NCBI GenBank assembly: GCA_017618055.1
Contig: JAFZVB010000004.1
Location: 92,601 to 156,600 of the forward strand
DNA: 64,000 nt
Reading direction: 5' to 3'
Origin: Clostridia bacterium
Lineage (GTDB): Bacteria; Bacillota; Clostridia; Christensenellales; CAG-917
Numbering within the stretch: the stretch's first letter is position 1; each line of letters opens with the position of its first letter. Under the pieces are notes generated by a model that was not told the origin of the DNA, searched no databases, and was given only the letters and a program-made list of their open reading frames with translations. Of this stretch, positions 7,692-17,303 are shown piece by piece. Position numbers and translations under genes: made by a program.

Positions 7692-8885
7692 ATGGGTAAC
7701 AACAAAAAAGAATGCATCGCAATGCTTCTTGCTGGTGGACAAGGAACTCGTCTTGGCGTTTTAACAACAGACGTAGCTAAACCTGCAGTTCCATTTGGAG
7801 CAAAGTACCGCATCATCGACTTCACATTATCAAATTGTGTAAACAGTGGAATTGATACAGTTGGTGTATTAACACAATATCGTCCATTTGAATTACACCA
7901 GTACATCGGAAACGGACAACCTTGGGATTTAGACAGATTAAACGGTGGCGTTTATGTTCTACCACCATTCATGAGAGCAAAATCAGGTGAGTGGTATAAA
8001 GGAACAGCTAATGCTATTTGCCAAAACATAGACTTTATTGACAACTATGATCCAGAGTATGTAGTAATACTTTCTGGAGACCACATCTATAAGATGGACT
8101 ATGCAAAGATGGTAGAAGCACACAAAGCAAATAAAGCACAATGTACAATCGCAGTTCGTAAGGTTCCAATGACCGAGGCACACAGATTCGGTATTATGAA
8201 CATGAAGTCAGATGGAACTATCTATGAATTCGAAGAAAAACCAAAGCAACCAAAATCCAATAATGCTTCTATGGGTATTTATGTATTCACATGGAAAACA
8301 TTAAGAAAATACTTATTAGATGATGACGCAGATCCAAATTCAGAAAACGACTTTGGTAAGAACATCATTCCTAATATGTTAAAAGATGGAAACAAGATGT
8401 ATGGTTATGACTTTGAAGGATACTGGAAAGACGTTGGAACAATTTCTTCCCTTTGGGAAGCAAATATGGATATCCTTCATGAAACAGAGGGATTAAACCT
8501 TGAAGACGAATCTTGGAAAGTATATGCAAGAAACCAAGCAGAACCACCACAGTTCGTTGGAGAAACTGGAAAGATAGTAGATTCACTTGTTAGTGAAGGT
8601 ACAATCATTGAAGGTTCATGTAGAAACAGTATCATCTCACATAGTTGTAAGATTGGCAAAGGTGCAAACGTAGAAGGTTCTATCATTATGCCAGGTGCAG
8701 TTATTGAAGATGGCGCAGATGTTAGATATTCAATAGTTGGTTGGAATGCAACAATTAAGAAGGGTGCAAAAGTTGGTGAAACATTGCCACCTTCAAACCC
8801 AGGTGAATGGGAAATTGCAGTTGTTGGTCCAGCAGTAACTATTAAAGAAAATGGTGTAGTCGCCAAAGGCGAAATGATTGGATAA
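7692..8885 (+). CDS. glgC: Glucose-1-phosphate adenylyltransferase, catalytic subunit (GlgC)
   Basis: GlgC makes ADP-glucose from ATP and glucose-1-phosphate, the committed step of glycogen synthesis. The 397-residue protein begins with the intact nucleotidyltransferase loop AGGQGTRL (14-21), followed by [16 protein letters not shown] and the FEEKPKQP substrate segment. Its C-terminal third is a left-handed beta-helix with short hexapeptide repeats. It lies directly before glgD, a degenerate paralogue. In Bacillota such GlgC/GlgD pairs form a hetero-oligomer in which GlgC carries the activity and GlgD modulates it. Confidence 0.96.
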   Translation: MGNNKKECIAMLLAGGQGTRLGVLTTDVAKPAVPFGAKYRIIDFTLSNCVNSGIDTVGVLTQYRPFELHQYIGNGQPWDLDRLNGGVYVLPPFMRAKSGEWYKGTANAICQNIDFIDNYDPEYVVILSGDHIYKMDYAKMVEAHKANKAQCTIAVRKVPMTEAHRFGIMNMKSDGTIYEFEEKPKQPKSNNASMGIYVFTWKTLRKYLLDDDADPNSENDFGKNIIPNMLKDGNKMYGYDFEGYWKDVGTISSLWEANMDILHETEGLNLEDESWKVYARNQAEPPQFVGETGKIVDSLVSEGTIIEGSCRNSIISHSCKIGKGANVEGSIIMPGAVIEDGADVRYSIVGWNATIKKGAKVGETLPPSNPGEWEIAVVGPAVTIKENGVVAKGEMIG

Positions 8886-8898
8886 GGAGGAATGAATT

Positions 8899-10014
8899 AT
8901 GAAAAATAAGACAATGGGTATTTTGTTTGCCTCCAATAGCGGATGTCAACTTAATGATTTAACAATACATCGTACAGCATCATCTCTTCCATTTGCAGGA
9001 AGATATCGTTTAATAGACTTCATTCTTTCAGATATGGTTGGGGCAGGTGTTACAAACATCGGTATTGTTACACAAAGCAACTACAACTCTTTAATGGATC
9101 ACCTTAGAAATGGTAGAGACTGGGACTTAAATAGAAAGAGTGGTGGTATTTCTATATATCCTCCATTTGTTCTTAATGCATCTCACGATGTATATCGTGG
9201 CAAGATTGAAGCATTAAAGACAGTCCGTGGATTCATGATGGAAGCAAAGGAAGAATATGTTTTGTTATCTAACACAAACATTGCAGCAAACATCAACTTT
9301 GATGAAGTAGAGAAATCTCATTTAGAAAAGAAAGCAGACATCACAATGCTTACTTATGACACAGAGCAAGTAAATGCTGTTCGTGAAGTTATCACATCTA
9401 ACAAAGATGGCAGAGTAATAGATATGAGAGCACCAATTGCAGCAGATGTAGGCAAGAAGAATGTTAACCTCCAAATTTATTTCGTCAAGAAAGATTTGCT
9501 TATCTCCTTAATAGATGAAGCATATGCACACGGATTCTTAGATTTTGAGAAAGATATAATTCAACCAAAGCTCAACAACTTAGTAGTTAACAACTTTGTT
9601 GTTAAAGATTACGTTGCAGTTATAGATAGAATCGCAACATACTTCTCGCATTCAATGGAAGTATTAGATCCAAAGGTAAGAGATGAATTATTCTACAAGA
9701 ACTGTACAATCTTAACAAAAGTTAAGGACTCAGTACCAACAAAGTATTTAGAGAATGCAAATGTTAAGAATTCCATTATTGCTGACGGTTGTGTAATAGA
9801 TGGAACAGTAGAGAACTCAATCTTATTCCGTTCTGTAAAAGTTCAAAAGGGTGCAGTTATTCGTAACTCAATCGTTATGGAAAACAACATCATTATGGAA
9901 AATTCCACACTAGACTATGCAATAACAGATAAGGATGTAATTATCCAAGCAAACAGACACTTAAGTGGATATGATACATATCCAATGGTAGTAGTAAAAG
10001 GCAAGATTATCTAA
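8899..10014 (+). CDS. glgD: GlgD, regulatory subunit of ADP-glucose pyrophosphorylase
   Basis: This 371-residue protein is a clear paralogue of GlgC (GRYRLIDFILSDMV, W-LNRKSGGI, C-terminal hexapeptide repeats), but the catalytic loop is lost: where GlgC has GGQGTRL, GlgD has ASNSGCQL. That is the usual state of GlgD, which is inactive or nearly so alone and raises the activity of GlgC in the complex. It starts 13 bases after glgC with a GGAGG site. Identity as GlgD rather than a second enzyme follows from the broken loop and the gene order. Confidence 0.94.
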   Translation: MKNKTMGILFASNSGCQLNDLTIHRTASSLPFAGRYRLIDFILSDMVGAGVTNIGIVTQSNYNSLMDHLRNGRDWDLNRKSGGISIYPPFVLNASHDVYRGKIEALKTVRGFMMEAKEEYVLLSNTNIAANINFDEVEKSHLEKKADITMLTYDTEQVNAVREVITSNKDGRVIDMRAPIAADVGKKNVNLQIYFVKKDLLISLIDEAYAHGFLDFEKDIIQPKLNNLVVNNFVVKDYVAVIDRIATYFSHSMEVLDPKVRDELFYKNCTILTKVKDSVPTKYLENANVKNSIIADGCVIDGTVENSILFRSVKVQKGAVIRNSIVMENNIIMENSTLDYAITDKDVIIQANRHLSGYDTYPMVVVKGKII

Positions 10015-10053
10015 TACTAAAAACAAATACAAAAAACTAACTAGAGGTGTAAC

Positions 10054-11478
10054 ATGAAAATATTATACGTAGCTAGCGAAGCAGGTCCATTCGTAAGAAC
10101 GGGTGGACTTGGCGATGTAGCAGGTGCTCTTCCAAAAGATTTAAATGCTTTAGGAAATGACACAAGAGTAGTTATTCCTTTTTACAAAGAGGAAATAAAA
10201 GAAGAATTTAGAAACAACCTAAAATATATCGGTTCCACTTATGTAGATTTAAGTTGGAGAAGACAATATTGTGGTGTATTCCAAGGTGTTATTGACGGAG
10301 TTATCTATTATTTAATAGATAATGAGTACTATTTCAAGAGACACGGTTTATATGGCCATTTTGACGATGCAGAAAGATTTGCATTCTTCTCAAAAGCTGT
10401 TCTTGAAATTATGCCTTTAATTGAATTCTATCCAGATATTTTACATTGTAACGACTGGCAATGTGCTTTAACACCAGTATTTTTGGATGTATTCTATCGT
10501 TTCGGAAGAGAATATCAAAACATTCGTACAGTTTTCACAATTCATAACATTGAATTCCAAGGCAAGTATGGAAAGGAATTACTTGGAGACATTTTAGGAT
10601 TACCAGAATGGGCCCAACAACTTGTTTTATATCAAGATTGTGTAAACTTTATGAAAGGTGGTATTGAAAGTTCTTCTGCAGTCACAACAGTTTCTGAAAC
10701 TTATGCTCACGAGATTATGGATCCATTCTATAGTTATGGACTCCAAAGCATCTTGGGAGAAAGAAGTTATAAGATTCATGGCGTTGTAAATGGTATTGAT
10801 ACAAAACTTTACAATCCAAAGACAGATAAAGCATTATTTGCAAACTTTGATGCCAAGTCTGTAAAGAAGAGAGTTGAAAACAAGAAAGGGCTTTGCCAAA
10901 TGTTAGATTTACCATTTGATGAAGACAGACCAATGGTTGCAATGATCTCCAGACTCACAGAACAAAAGGGTATAGATTTAGTACTTGCAGTATTAGATGA
11001 AATCCTTGCAGCAGATCTTCAAGTTGTAATACTTGGAACAGGAGATTGGAAGTATGAAAACGCTTTAGCAACATACCAAGACAGATATCCTAATAAGTTT
11101 AGACTTATTAGAGCATTCTCACTAGACCTTGCTTCCAAGATTTATGCTGCATCAGATATGTTCTTAATGCCAAGCAAGTTTGAACCATGTGGATTAAGCC
11201 AAATTATTGCTATGAGATATGGTTCAGTACCAATTGTTAGAGAAACTGGTGGATTGAAAGATACAGTAGAACCATACAATCCAGAGACAAAGACAGGTGT
11301 TGGATTTACATTCAAAACATACAATTCTTATGATATGTTAGATGCAGTATGGAGAGCATTTGGAACATTCAAGAATTTCAAGGATGATTGGAAGATAGTT
11401 CAACAAAATGGACTTGGAAAAGACTTCGGTTGGCAAAATTCAGCAAAAAAATACATGGATATATACAAAAGTCTATGA
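10054..11478 (+). CDS. glgA: Glycogen synthase, GT5 family (GlgA)
   Basis: GlgA transfers glucose from ADP-glucose to the growing alpha-1,4 glucan. The 474 residues show the two Rossmann-like halves of a GT-B glycosyltransferase: the N-terminal ASEAGPFVRTGGLGDV, HCNDWQ and FTIHNIEFQG, and the C-terminal SRLTEQKG, FEPCGLSQI and RETGGLKD. The classical ADP-glucose motif K-T-G-G-L reads R15-T-G-G-L here, a conservative change of the lysine that contacts the nucleotide sugar. The other conserved residues are present, so an active enzyme is likely. It is the last gene before an internal promoter. Confidence 0.95.
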   Translation: MKILYVASEAGPFVRTGGLGDVAGALPKDLNALGNDTRVVIPFYKEEIKEEFRNNLKYIGSTYVDLSWRRQYCGVFQGVIDGVIYYLIDNEYYFKRHGLYGHFDDAERFAFFSKAVLEIMPLIEFYPDILHCNDWQCALTPVFLDVFYRFGREYQNIRTVFTIHNIEFQGKYGKELLGDILGLPEWAQQLVLYQDCVNFMKGGIESSSAVTTVSETYAHEIMDPFYSYGLQSILGERSYKIHGVVNGIDTKLYNPKTDKALFANFDAKSVKKRVENKKGLCQMLDLPFDEDRPMVAMISRLTEQKGIDLVLAVLDEILAADLQVVILGTGDWKYENALATYQDRYPNKFRLIRAFSLDLASKIYAASDMFLMPSKFEPCGLSQIIAMRYGSVPIVRETGGLKDTVEPYNPETKTGVGFTFKTYNSYDMLDAVWRAFGTFKNFKDDWKIVQQNGLGKDFGWQNSAKKYMDIYKSL

Positions 11479-11503
11479 CAAATAGTATATTATCTTGTAT
11501 AAT
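11475..11503 (+). promoter_or_regulatory. Internal promoter for glgP
   Basis: ATGACA (11475-11480), which overlaps the glgA stop codon, and TATAAT (11498-11503) are separated by 17 bases. This would give glgP and the GH13 gene a transcript separate from the biosynthetic genes. Confidence 0.7.
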
Positions 11504-11536
11504 ATAAGCCTATGATAACAATTATTTAACAAAACC

Positions 11537-11566
11537 TTTCTTTCGTACGGGGGAAAACGTAAGAAA
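11537..11566 (+). other. Possible hairpin in glgP leader
   Basis: TTTCTT (11537-11542) can pair with AAGAAA (11561-11566), and inside it CGT (11544-11546) with ACG (11557-11559), around a GGGGGAAA loop. It lies in the leader between the promoter and glgP, with no T-run after it. It may affect translation or mRNA stability; no known riboswitch class was recognised. Confidence 0.35.
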
Positions 11567-11585
11567 AAAGGGAGTATTTTAAGAT

Positions 11586-14018
11586 ATGAGTTACGACATC
11601 ACATCAAAACAGTTTTATGAACGTATGGCTGCTTCTTTAAAACGTTACTTTGGTGTTAAACCAGAGGATGCTAGCAAGGAGCAAATATACAAAGCAATTT
11701 GTTTTACAGTTAGAGATATTCTTACAGAAACACGTGTTGAATTTAAACATCAAATCGTAGAACAAAAGACAAAACAAGTTTATTACATGTCAATGGAATT
11801 CTTACTTGGTCGTTCTTTAAGAAACCATTTATACAATATGGGACTTACAAACCAAGTAAAAGATGCATTAGATCAACTCAAGATAGACATTAATGACATT
11901 TATGCATTTGAACCAGACGCAGGACTTGGAAATGGTGGTTTAGGAAGACTTGCCGCAGCATATATGGATGCATTAACATCTGAGAACTATGCTGTATCTG
12001 GATTCTCCATTCTTTATGACTATGGTATCTTCAAACAAAGAATAGTAGATGGATTCCAATTAGAACAACCAGACGAATGGTTGAAGATGGGATCTGTTTG
12101 GTGTTTACCAAGACCAGAAGAAACTTATGAAATTAAGTTCGGCGGAAGAGTTGAAGAGAAGTGGATAGATGGAAAACTTACCGTTGAACAACATGACTAT
12201 ATGACAGTTCTTGCTGTTCCTTATGATATGGAAATCTCTGGATATAATACAAAGGCAGTTAACCACATTAGATTATGGTCTTCCAAAGCTCCTGTAGACT
12301 TCGATATGGAATCTTTCTCAAGAGGTGAATATGTCAAAGCCATGACAGCTAAAGCAATGGCAGAGAGTATTTCAAAGGTTCTATACCCAGCAGATAATCA
12401 CATTGAAGGTAAGTCTTTAAGACTTAAACAACAATATTTCTTCGTTTCTGCTTCTATTCAAAGTATTATTCGTTCACACTTAAGACGTTATAAGAACTTG
12501 GACAATTTTGCAGAAAAAGTTGCAATTCACATCAACGATACACATCCAACACTTTGTATACCAGAATTAATGAGAATATTCTTAGATGTATATGGAATGA
12601 GTTGGGAAAAGGCTTGGGATATTGTTAAGGAATGTATTTCATATACAAACCACACAGTTATGTCTGAGGCTCTAGAAAAATGGCCAGAAGATTTAATTAA
12701 GATGCAACTTCCAAGAATTTATCAAATCATTGCTGAAATTAACAGAAGATTCTGCCAAGAATTATGGGACGCATTTCCAAACAATTGGGATGCAGTACAA
12801 AGAAATGCAATTATTAGTAATGGTGAGATTAAGATGGCAAACCTTTGCTTAGCAACATCTCATACAATTAATGGTGTTTCTGAATTACATAGCGATATCT
12901 TAAAGAATGATGTATTTAGAGAATATTACACAATACACCCAGACAAGTTCACTAACGTAACAAATGGTATTACACACAGACGTTGGACAGACCAAGCAAA
13001 TCCAAAACTTGGTGCATTCATTACAGAATGTATTGGAGACAAATGGTTAACAAAACCAGAGAAGTTAGAAAAACTTTTAGCTTTCCAAGGCAACAAAGCA
13101 GCATTAGACAAACTTGCACAAATCAAATATGAAAACAAGGTAGACCTTGCTAAGTATATTAAAGAAGCAAATGGAGTTATTGTTGATCCAGCTTCTATGT
13201 TTGACGTACAAGTTAAGAGAATACACGAGTACAAGAGACAATTACTTAATGCTCTTCATATTATGGACTTATACTTCCGTCTTAAAGACAATCCAGACTT
13301 AGATATAGTACCAAAGGTATATATCTTTGGAGGAAAAGCAGCAAGTGCATACTATATGGCAAAACAAGTTATCCGTTTAATTTGTGCTCTTGGAAATGTT
13401 ATTAACAATGATCCAACCATAAAAGGAAAACTCAAGGTTGTATTCTTAGAGAACTACAGAGTATCTCTTGCAGAAATCATTATGCCAGGTGCAGAAGTTA
13501 GCGAACAAATTTCTCTTGCTGGAAAAGAAGCAAGCGGAACTGGCAATATGAAGTTCATGATTAACGGTGCTTTAACTATTGGTACATTAGATGGTGCAAA
13601 CGTTGAAATGTCTCAAATGGTTGGAGATGAAAACATATTCATCTTTGGACTTAGAGCAAACGAAGTAGAAGAAAAGTGGAGATACGGATACAATCCAACA
13701 TGGTATTACAATTCAGACTTTAGAATTAAGAGAATCATAGATGCACTTCGTACAGGTATTGGCGGAGTAACATTCCCAGAACTTGCAGATTCTCTAACAG
13801 TTGGATACCACGGCACAGCAGATGGATTCATGGTTCTTGCAGACTTTGCTGCATATGCAGACATGCAACAAAAGGTTAATGATACATATAAAGACAAGGA
13901 GAAATGGAATAGAATGTCCTTGAACAATATTGCAAAAGCAGGATTCTTCGCAGCAGACAGAGCAGTTAAAGAATATGCAGATAGAATTTGGGGACTTAAG
14001 CCATTAAAGCTTAAATAA
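11586..14018 (+). CDS. glgP: Glycogen/starch phosphorylase (GlgP)
   Basis: GlgP releases glucose-1-phosphate from glycogen with phosphate and pyridoxal phosphate. The 810-residue length is normal for the family. Landmarks are SMEFLLGRSL, GLGNGGLGRLAA, HINDTHP, VQVKRIHEYKRQ and the cofactor site EASGTGNMKFMING, where Lys656 should bind PLP. The gene has its own promoter inside the end of glgA and overlaps the following hydrolase gene by one base (TAATG), so breakdown enzymes are coupled to each other and can be expressed apart from the synthesis genes. Confidence 0.96.
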   Translation: MSYDITSKQFYERMAASLKRYFGVKPEDASKEQIYKAICFTVRDILTETRVEFKHQIVEQKTKQVYYMSMEFLLGRSLRNHLYNMGLTNQVKDALDQLKIDINDIYAFEPDAGLGNGGLGRLAAAYMDALTSENYAVSGFSILYDYGIFKQRIVDGFQLEQPDEWLKMGSVWCLPRPEETYEIKFGGRVEEKWIDGKLTVEQHDYMTVLAVPYDMEISGYNTKAVNHIRLWSSKAPVDFDMESFSRGEYVKAMTAKAMAESISKVLYPADNHIEGKSLRLKQQYFFVSASIQSIIRSHLRRYKNLDNFAEKVAIHINDTHPTLCIPELMRIFLDVYGMSWEKAWDIVKECISYTNHTVMSEALEKWPEDLIKMQLPRIYQIIAEINRRFCQELWDAFPNNWDAVQRNAIISNGEIKMANLCLATSHTINGVSELHSDILKNDVFREYYTIHPDKFTNVTNGITHRRWTDQANPKLGAFITECIGDKWLTKPEKLEKLLAFQGNKAALDKLAQIKYENKVDLAKYIKEANGVIVDPASMFDVQVKRIHEYKRQLLNALHIMDLYFRLKDNPDLDIVPKVYIFGGKAASAYYMAKQVIRLICALGNVINNDPTIKGKLKVVFLENYRVSLAEIIMPGAEVSEQISLAGKEASGTGNMKFMINGALTIGTLDGANVEMSQMVGDENIFIFGLRANEVEEKWRYGYNPTWYYNSDFRIKRIIDALRTGIGGVTFPELADSLTVGYHGTADGFMVLADFAAYADMQQKVNDTYKDKEKWNRMSLNNIAKAGFFAADRAVKEYADRIWGLKPLKLK

Positions 14019-15877
14019 TGTACAATCCTCTTGTAGACAAATTTCCATATGGTGCCACTAGGATAGGCATTAAAAACATAATGAGATTTACTCTTGATGC
14101 TCGCACGAGCATTAAGAGTATTTTTGTTATACTAAGGAAAAACGAACACCACGAGAGATTTGAATTACAAGAAAAAAGTTTAATGGATGGCAACATAGTA
14201 TTCTCTGGTTCCTTTATGTTAGACGATCCAGGTATATGGTTCTATAGATTTGAAGGAGTGCTTTATGATGGTTCCATTGCATTCTTTGGATCCGATGCAC
14301 AAGGCAATGCCATAAGAGGAGATTGGCTCCCAGAATGGCAGTTAACTGTATCTAAAAAGAACATTAAAACTCCACTTTGGGCAAAAAACGGCGTTGTATA
14401 TCATATCTTTGCAGACAGGTTTTACGGTGTAAATAGAGAGAAGAATTGGAAGAAAGCAGGTAAGGATGGCATCTTCCATAAGGGTTGGGATGAACCACTT
14501 GTATACCAACAAGAAGGAATAGACTACAAGGCAGATGATTACTATGGAGGCAATGCAAAGGGTATTATAGAGAAGTTGCCATATTTGCAATCTCTTGGTG
14601 TAACACAGCTTTATTTAAGCCCAATATTTGAAGCTCATTCAAACCACAGATATGATACTGCAGACTATCTCAAGATAGATTCACTCTTTGGAACCGAGGA
14701 AGAGTTTAAGGAACTTGTATATAAAGCCAAAAATGCTGGAATAAAAGTTATTTTGGATGGGGTATTTAATCATACTGGTTCAGACTCAATATATTTCAAC
14801 AAGAATGGAAGATACAAAGAGCTGGGAGCATATCAATCCAAGTCATCTAAATATTATGACTGGTATAACTTCACATCATATCCAGATGAATATGAATGTT
14901 GGTGGGGATGTACAGTTGTTCCAACAGTCAATAAAGCAGCACCATCTTGGAGAGAGTTAATACTTGGAGAAGATGGAGTTATAGAGAAGTGGTTCAAGTA
15001 TGGAATTAAAGGTTGGAGATTAGATGTTATAGACGAACTACCAACCGAGTTCATGCAAACACTTTATAAAAAGATTAAGAAGATAGACATAGACTCCTTA
15101 GTTATTGGTGAAGTTTGGGAAGATGCTTCAACCAAGATTAGTTATGGTAGTTGGAGACCATACATGATGGGTGGCGAGATAGATGGAACTATGAACTATC
15201 CTTTTAGAAAAGCAATTCTAGACTTTACATTATATGGAGATGCTAAAGCCTTTGAGACAGCAATTTACACTATTTGCAACAATTATCCAAAGGAAGTTTT
15301 AGATGTTTGCTACAACAACATAGGAACCCATGACACGGTTCGTGTGTTAACTGCTCTTGCAAATCTTCCAATGCCAGAAACAAAAAAGGAAAGAGCAGAG
15401 TTTAAATTAGACAAAGAGCAATATAATTTTGCAAAACAAAGATTAATGTTTGCATCTTGGTTACAATATTTGCTTCCAGGCATACCTTGCATTTTCTATG
15501 GAGACGAAGCAGGGCAAGAAGGATATGAAGATCCATTAAATAGAGGAACATATCCATGGGGAAAAGAAGATAAGGAATTAATTACACATTATAGAAATCT
15601 TGGTGCATTTAGAAAGAAATATGAAAAGTTCTTAAACGGTGAAACATCCTTTACATTTGCAGAAGATGGACTCATTGAATTTAGAAGAAAGAGTGGTGTT
15701 GGAGAATTATTAATTATTGCAAACTCTTCAAATGAAATTAAAGTTAGAGAAGTAAATGGTGTTTGGTTTGAAACAGAAAGCGAGAAAGTTGCAGGAAAGG
15801 AAATCAATATTGCACCATTGGAAGTAGAAATTTTATATAAAGAAGCACCATTTCAAACGGATGCCAGATTAGAATAA
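14018..15877 (+). CDS. GH13 alpha-glucosidase/neopullulanase-type glycoside hydrolase
   Basis: The 619-residue cytoplasmic enzyme (no signal peptide) has an N-terminal beta domain (about 1-105, CBM34-like), a GH13 barrel and a C-terminal beta domain. Catalytic motifs are complete: DGVFNHTG (region I), GWRLDV with Asp336 as nucleophile, IGEVWE with Glu365 as acid/base and NIGTHDT with Asp439. VYHIFADRF and the overall order resemble the GH13_20 neopullulanase, cyclomaltodextrinase and maltogenic amylase group. The start codon overlaps the glgP stop. Its likely job is to trim the limit dextrins that phosphorylase leaves; no separate GlgX-type debranching gene is seen here. Exact substrate is uncertain. 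Confidence 0.88.
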   Translation: MYNPLVDKFPYGATRIGIKNIMRFTLDARTSIKSIFVILRKNEHHERFELQEKSLMDGNIVFSGSFMLDDPGIWFYRFEGVLYDGSIAFFGSDAQGNAIRGDWLPEWQLTVSKKNIKTPLWAKNGVVYHIFADRFYGVNREKNWKKAGKDGIFHKGWDEPLVYQQEGIDYKADDYYGGNAKGIIEKLPYLQSLGVTQLYLSPIFEAHSNHRYDTADYLKIDSLFGTEEEFKELVYKAKNAGIKVILDGVFNHTGSDSIYFNKNGRYKELGAYQSKSSKYYDWYNFTSYPDEYECWWGCTVVPTVNKAAPSWRELILGEDGVIEKWFKYGIKGWRLDVIDELPTEFMQTLYKKIKKIDIDSLVIGEVWEDASTKISYGSWRPYMMGGEIDGTMNYPFRKAILDFTLYGDAKAFETAIYTICNNYPKEVLDVCYNNIGTHDTVRVLTALANLPMPETKKERAEFKLDKEQYNFAKQRLMFASWLQYLLPGIPCIFYGDEAGQEGYEDPLNRGTYPWGKEDKELITHYRNLGAFRKKYEKFLNGETSFTFAEDGLIEFRRKSGVGELLIIANSSNEIKVREVNGVWFETESEKVAGKEINIAPLEVEILYKEAPFQTDARLE

Positions 15878-15924
15878 TTTAACACTTTTAAAATAAAAAC
15901 ACATCTTCTAGTGAAAATTTTTCA

Positions 15925-16010
15925 GGTCTACCCAACTTTTTTACAATATATGACTTGATTTTATAGGGATTATAATATAAAATGTTAATGAAAATATTTT
16001 GGGTATACCC
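15925..16010 (+). promoter_or_regulatory. Control region of the second AAA/DUF4143 gene with related repeats
   Basis: TATAAT lies at 15971-15976 without a convincing -35. It is flanked by GGTCTACCCA (15925-15934) and by GGTATACCCA at 16002-16011, part of the perfect palindrome GGGTATACCC (16001-16010). The two sites share GGT-TACCCA and could bind one regulator. Confidence 0.35.
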
Positions 16011-16035
16011 AGAAAATTTCGGATAGGAGTAATGT

Positions 16036-17289
16036 ATGGTAATTAAACGTGATTTTTATTTAAACAAACTTATACGACATAAAAACAATGGTCTTATCAA
16101 AGTTATCACAGGAATTCGCAGATGTGGTAAATCATATTTGTTATTTGAATTGTTTTATGAGTATCTTCTTGAAAGTGGTATAAAAAAAGATCATATTTTA
16201 AAGCTTGCTTTAGATGATAGACAAAATAAGAAATATAGAGATCCAGATGTTCTTTGTGAATATGTTCATAACTTCATAAAAGATGACAAAGAATATTATA
16301 TTCTCTTAGATGAAGTACAATTTGTTGATGAGTTTGAAGATGTTCTAAATAGTTTTTTGCATATAAAAAACGTAGATACTTATGTAACAGGTAGCAATGC
16401 AAAATTCTTGTCAAAAGATATTATAACAGAGTTTCGTGGACGTGGAGATCAAATACATATTTCTCCATTATCATTTGAAGAATTTGTTTCCGCATATAAG
16501 GGCAATATTGAAGACGCATGGAAACAATACATTAATTTTGGAGGATTGCCAAAATTGTTTGAATTTGAAACAGATGAGGATAAGGCCAATTACCTAAAAA
16601 ATATTTTTGATGAAACTTATGTAAAAGATATAAAAGAAAAAAATCTAATCCGTTCAGATATTGAGTTGGAAGAATTGCTAAATGTTCTTGCATCTGATGT
16701 GGGTTCCTTTACTAATCCCAAAAAACTATCCGATACTTTTAAAAGTGTAAAACAATCCACTTTGCATCCAGAAACAATAAAAACATATCTTGATTACTTT
16801 GTAGATTCATTCTTAATTGATCAAGCAAAAAAATATAATATAAAAGGTAAAAAATATATTAATACTCCATCTAAATATTATTTTACAGACATAGGATTAC
16901 GCAATGTTAGGTTAAACTTCCGTCAATCGGAAGAAACCCACGCATTAGAAAATGTTGTTTTTAATGAATTAAAAAATCGTGGATTTAATGTAGATATCGG
17001 CATTGTTGATTATTATTCTTCGGACAATGGTTCCAAAAGTGTGCTCAAACAAGCAGAGGTCGATTTTGTATGTAATATGATAGATAAACGATATTATATT
17101 CAAGTTGCATTGTCGATTCCTTCTCAAGAAAAACTTAATCAAGAACAAAACTCCTTGATGCATATAAATGATTCATTTAAAAAAGTAATAATTGTTAAAG
17201 ATTTAACAAGATCACATTATAATGAAGATGGCATTTATATGATGAATCTATATGATTTTCTTTTGAATATAGACTGTTTTAATTTTTAG
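16036..17289 (+). CDS. AAA_14 ATPase with DUF4143 domain
   Basis: Complete 417-residue member of the family whose C-terminal part opens the window. The ATPase half has a Walker A of GIRRCGKS (26-33), a Walker B of YYILLDEVQ near residue 95 and a VTGSNAKFLS sensor segment. The C-terminal half (about 200-417) is DUF4143, with SKYYFTDIGLRN, NFRQSEETHALEN, and an EVDFVC element that resembles the D/E-x-K core of restriction-endonuclease-like folds. These proteins are common, often in several copies, in gut anaerobes; their role is unknown. It ends 14 bases before the first sensory gene, so it may be on the same transcript. Confidence 0.88.
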   Translation: MVIKRDFYLNKLIRHKNNGLIKVITGIRRCGKSYLLFELFYEYLLESGIKKDHILKLALDDRQNKKYRDPDVLCEYVHNFIKDDKEYYILLDEVQFVDEFEDVLNSFLHIKNVDTYVTGSNAKFLSKDIITEFRGRGDQIHISPLSFEEFVSAYKGNIEDAWKQYINFGGLPKLFEFETDEDKANYLKNIFDETYVKDIKEKNLIRSDIELEELLNVLASDVGSFTNPKKLSDTFKSVKQSTLHPETIKTYLDYFVDSFLIDQAKKYNIKGKKYINTPSKYYFTDIGLRNVRLNFRQSEETHALENVVFNELKNRGFNVDIGIVDYYSSDNGSKSVLKQAEVDFVCNMIDKRYYIQVALSIPSQEKLNQEQNSLMHINDSFKKVIIVKDLTRSHYNEDGIYMMNLYDFLLNIDCFNF

Positions 17290-17303
17290 GTGAGATTTTA
17301 AAT

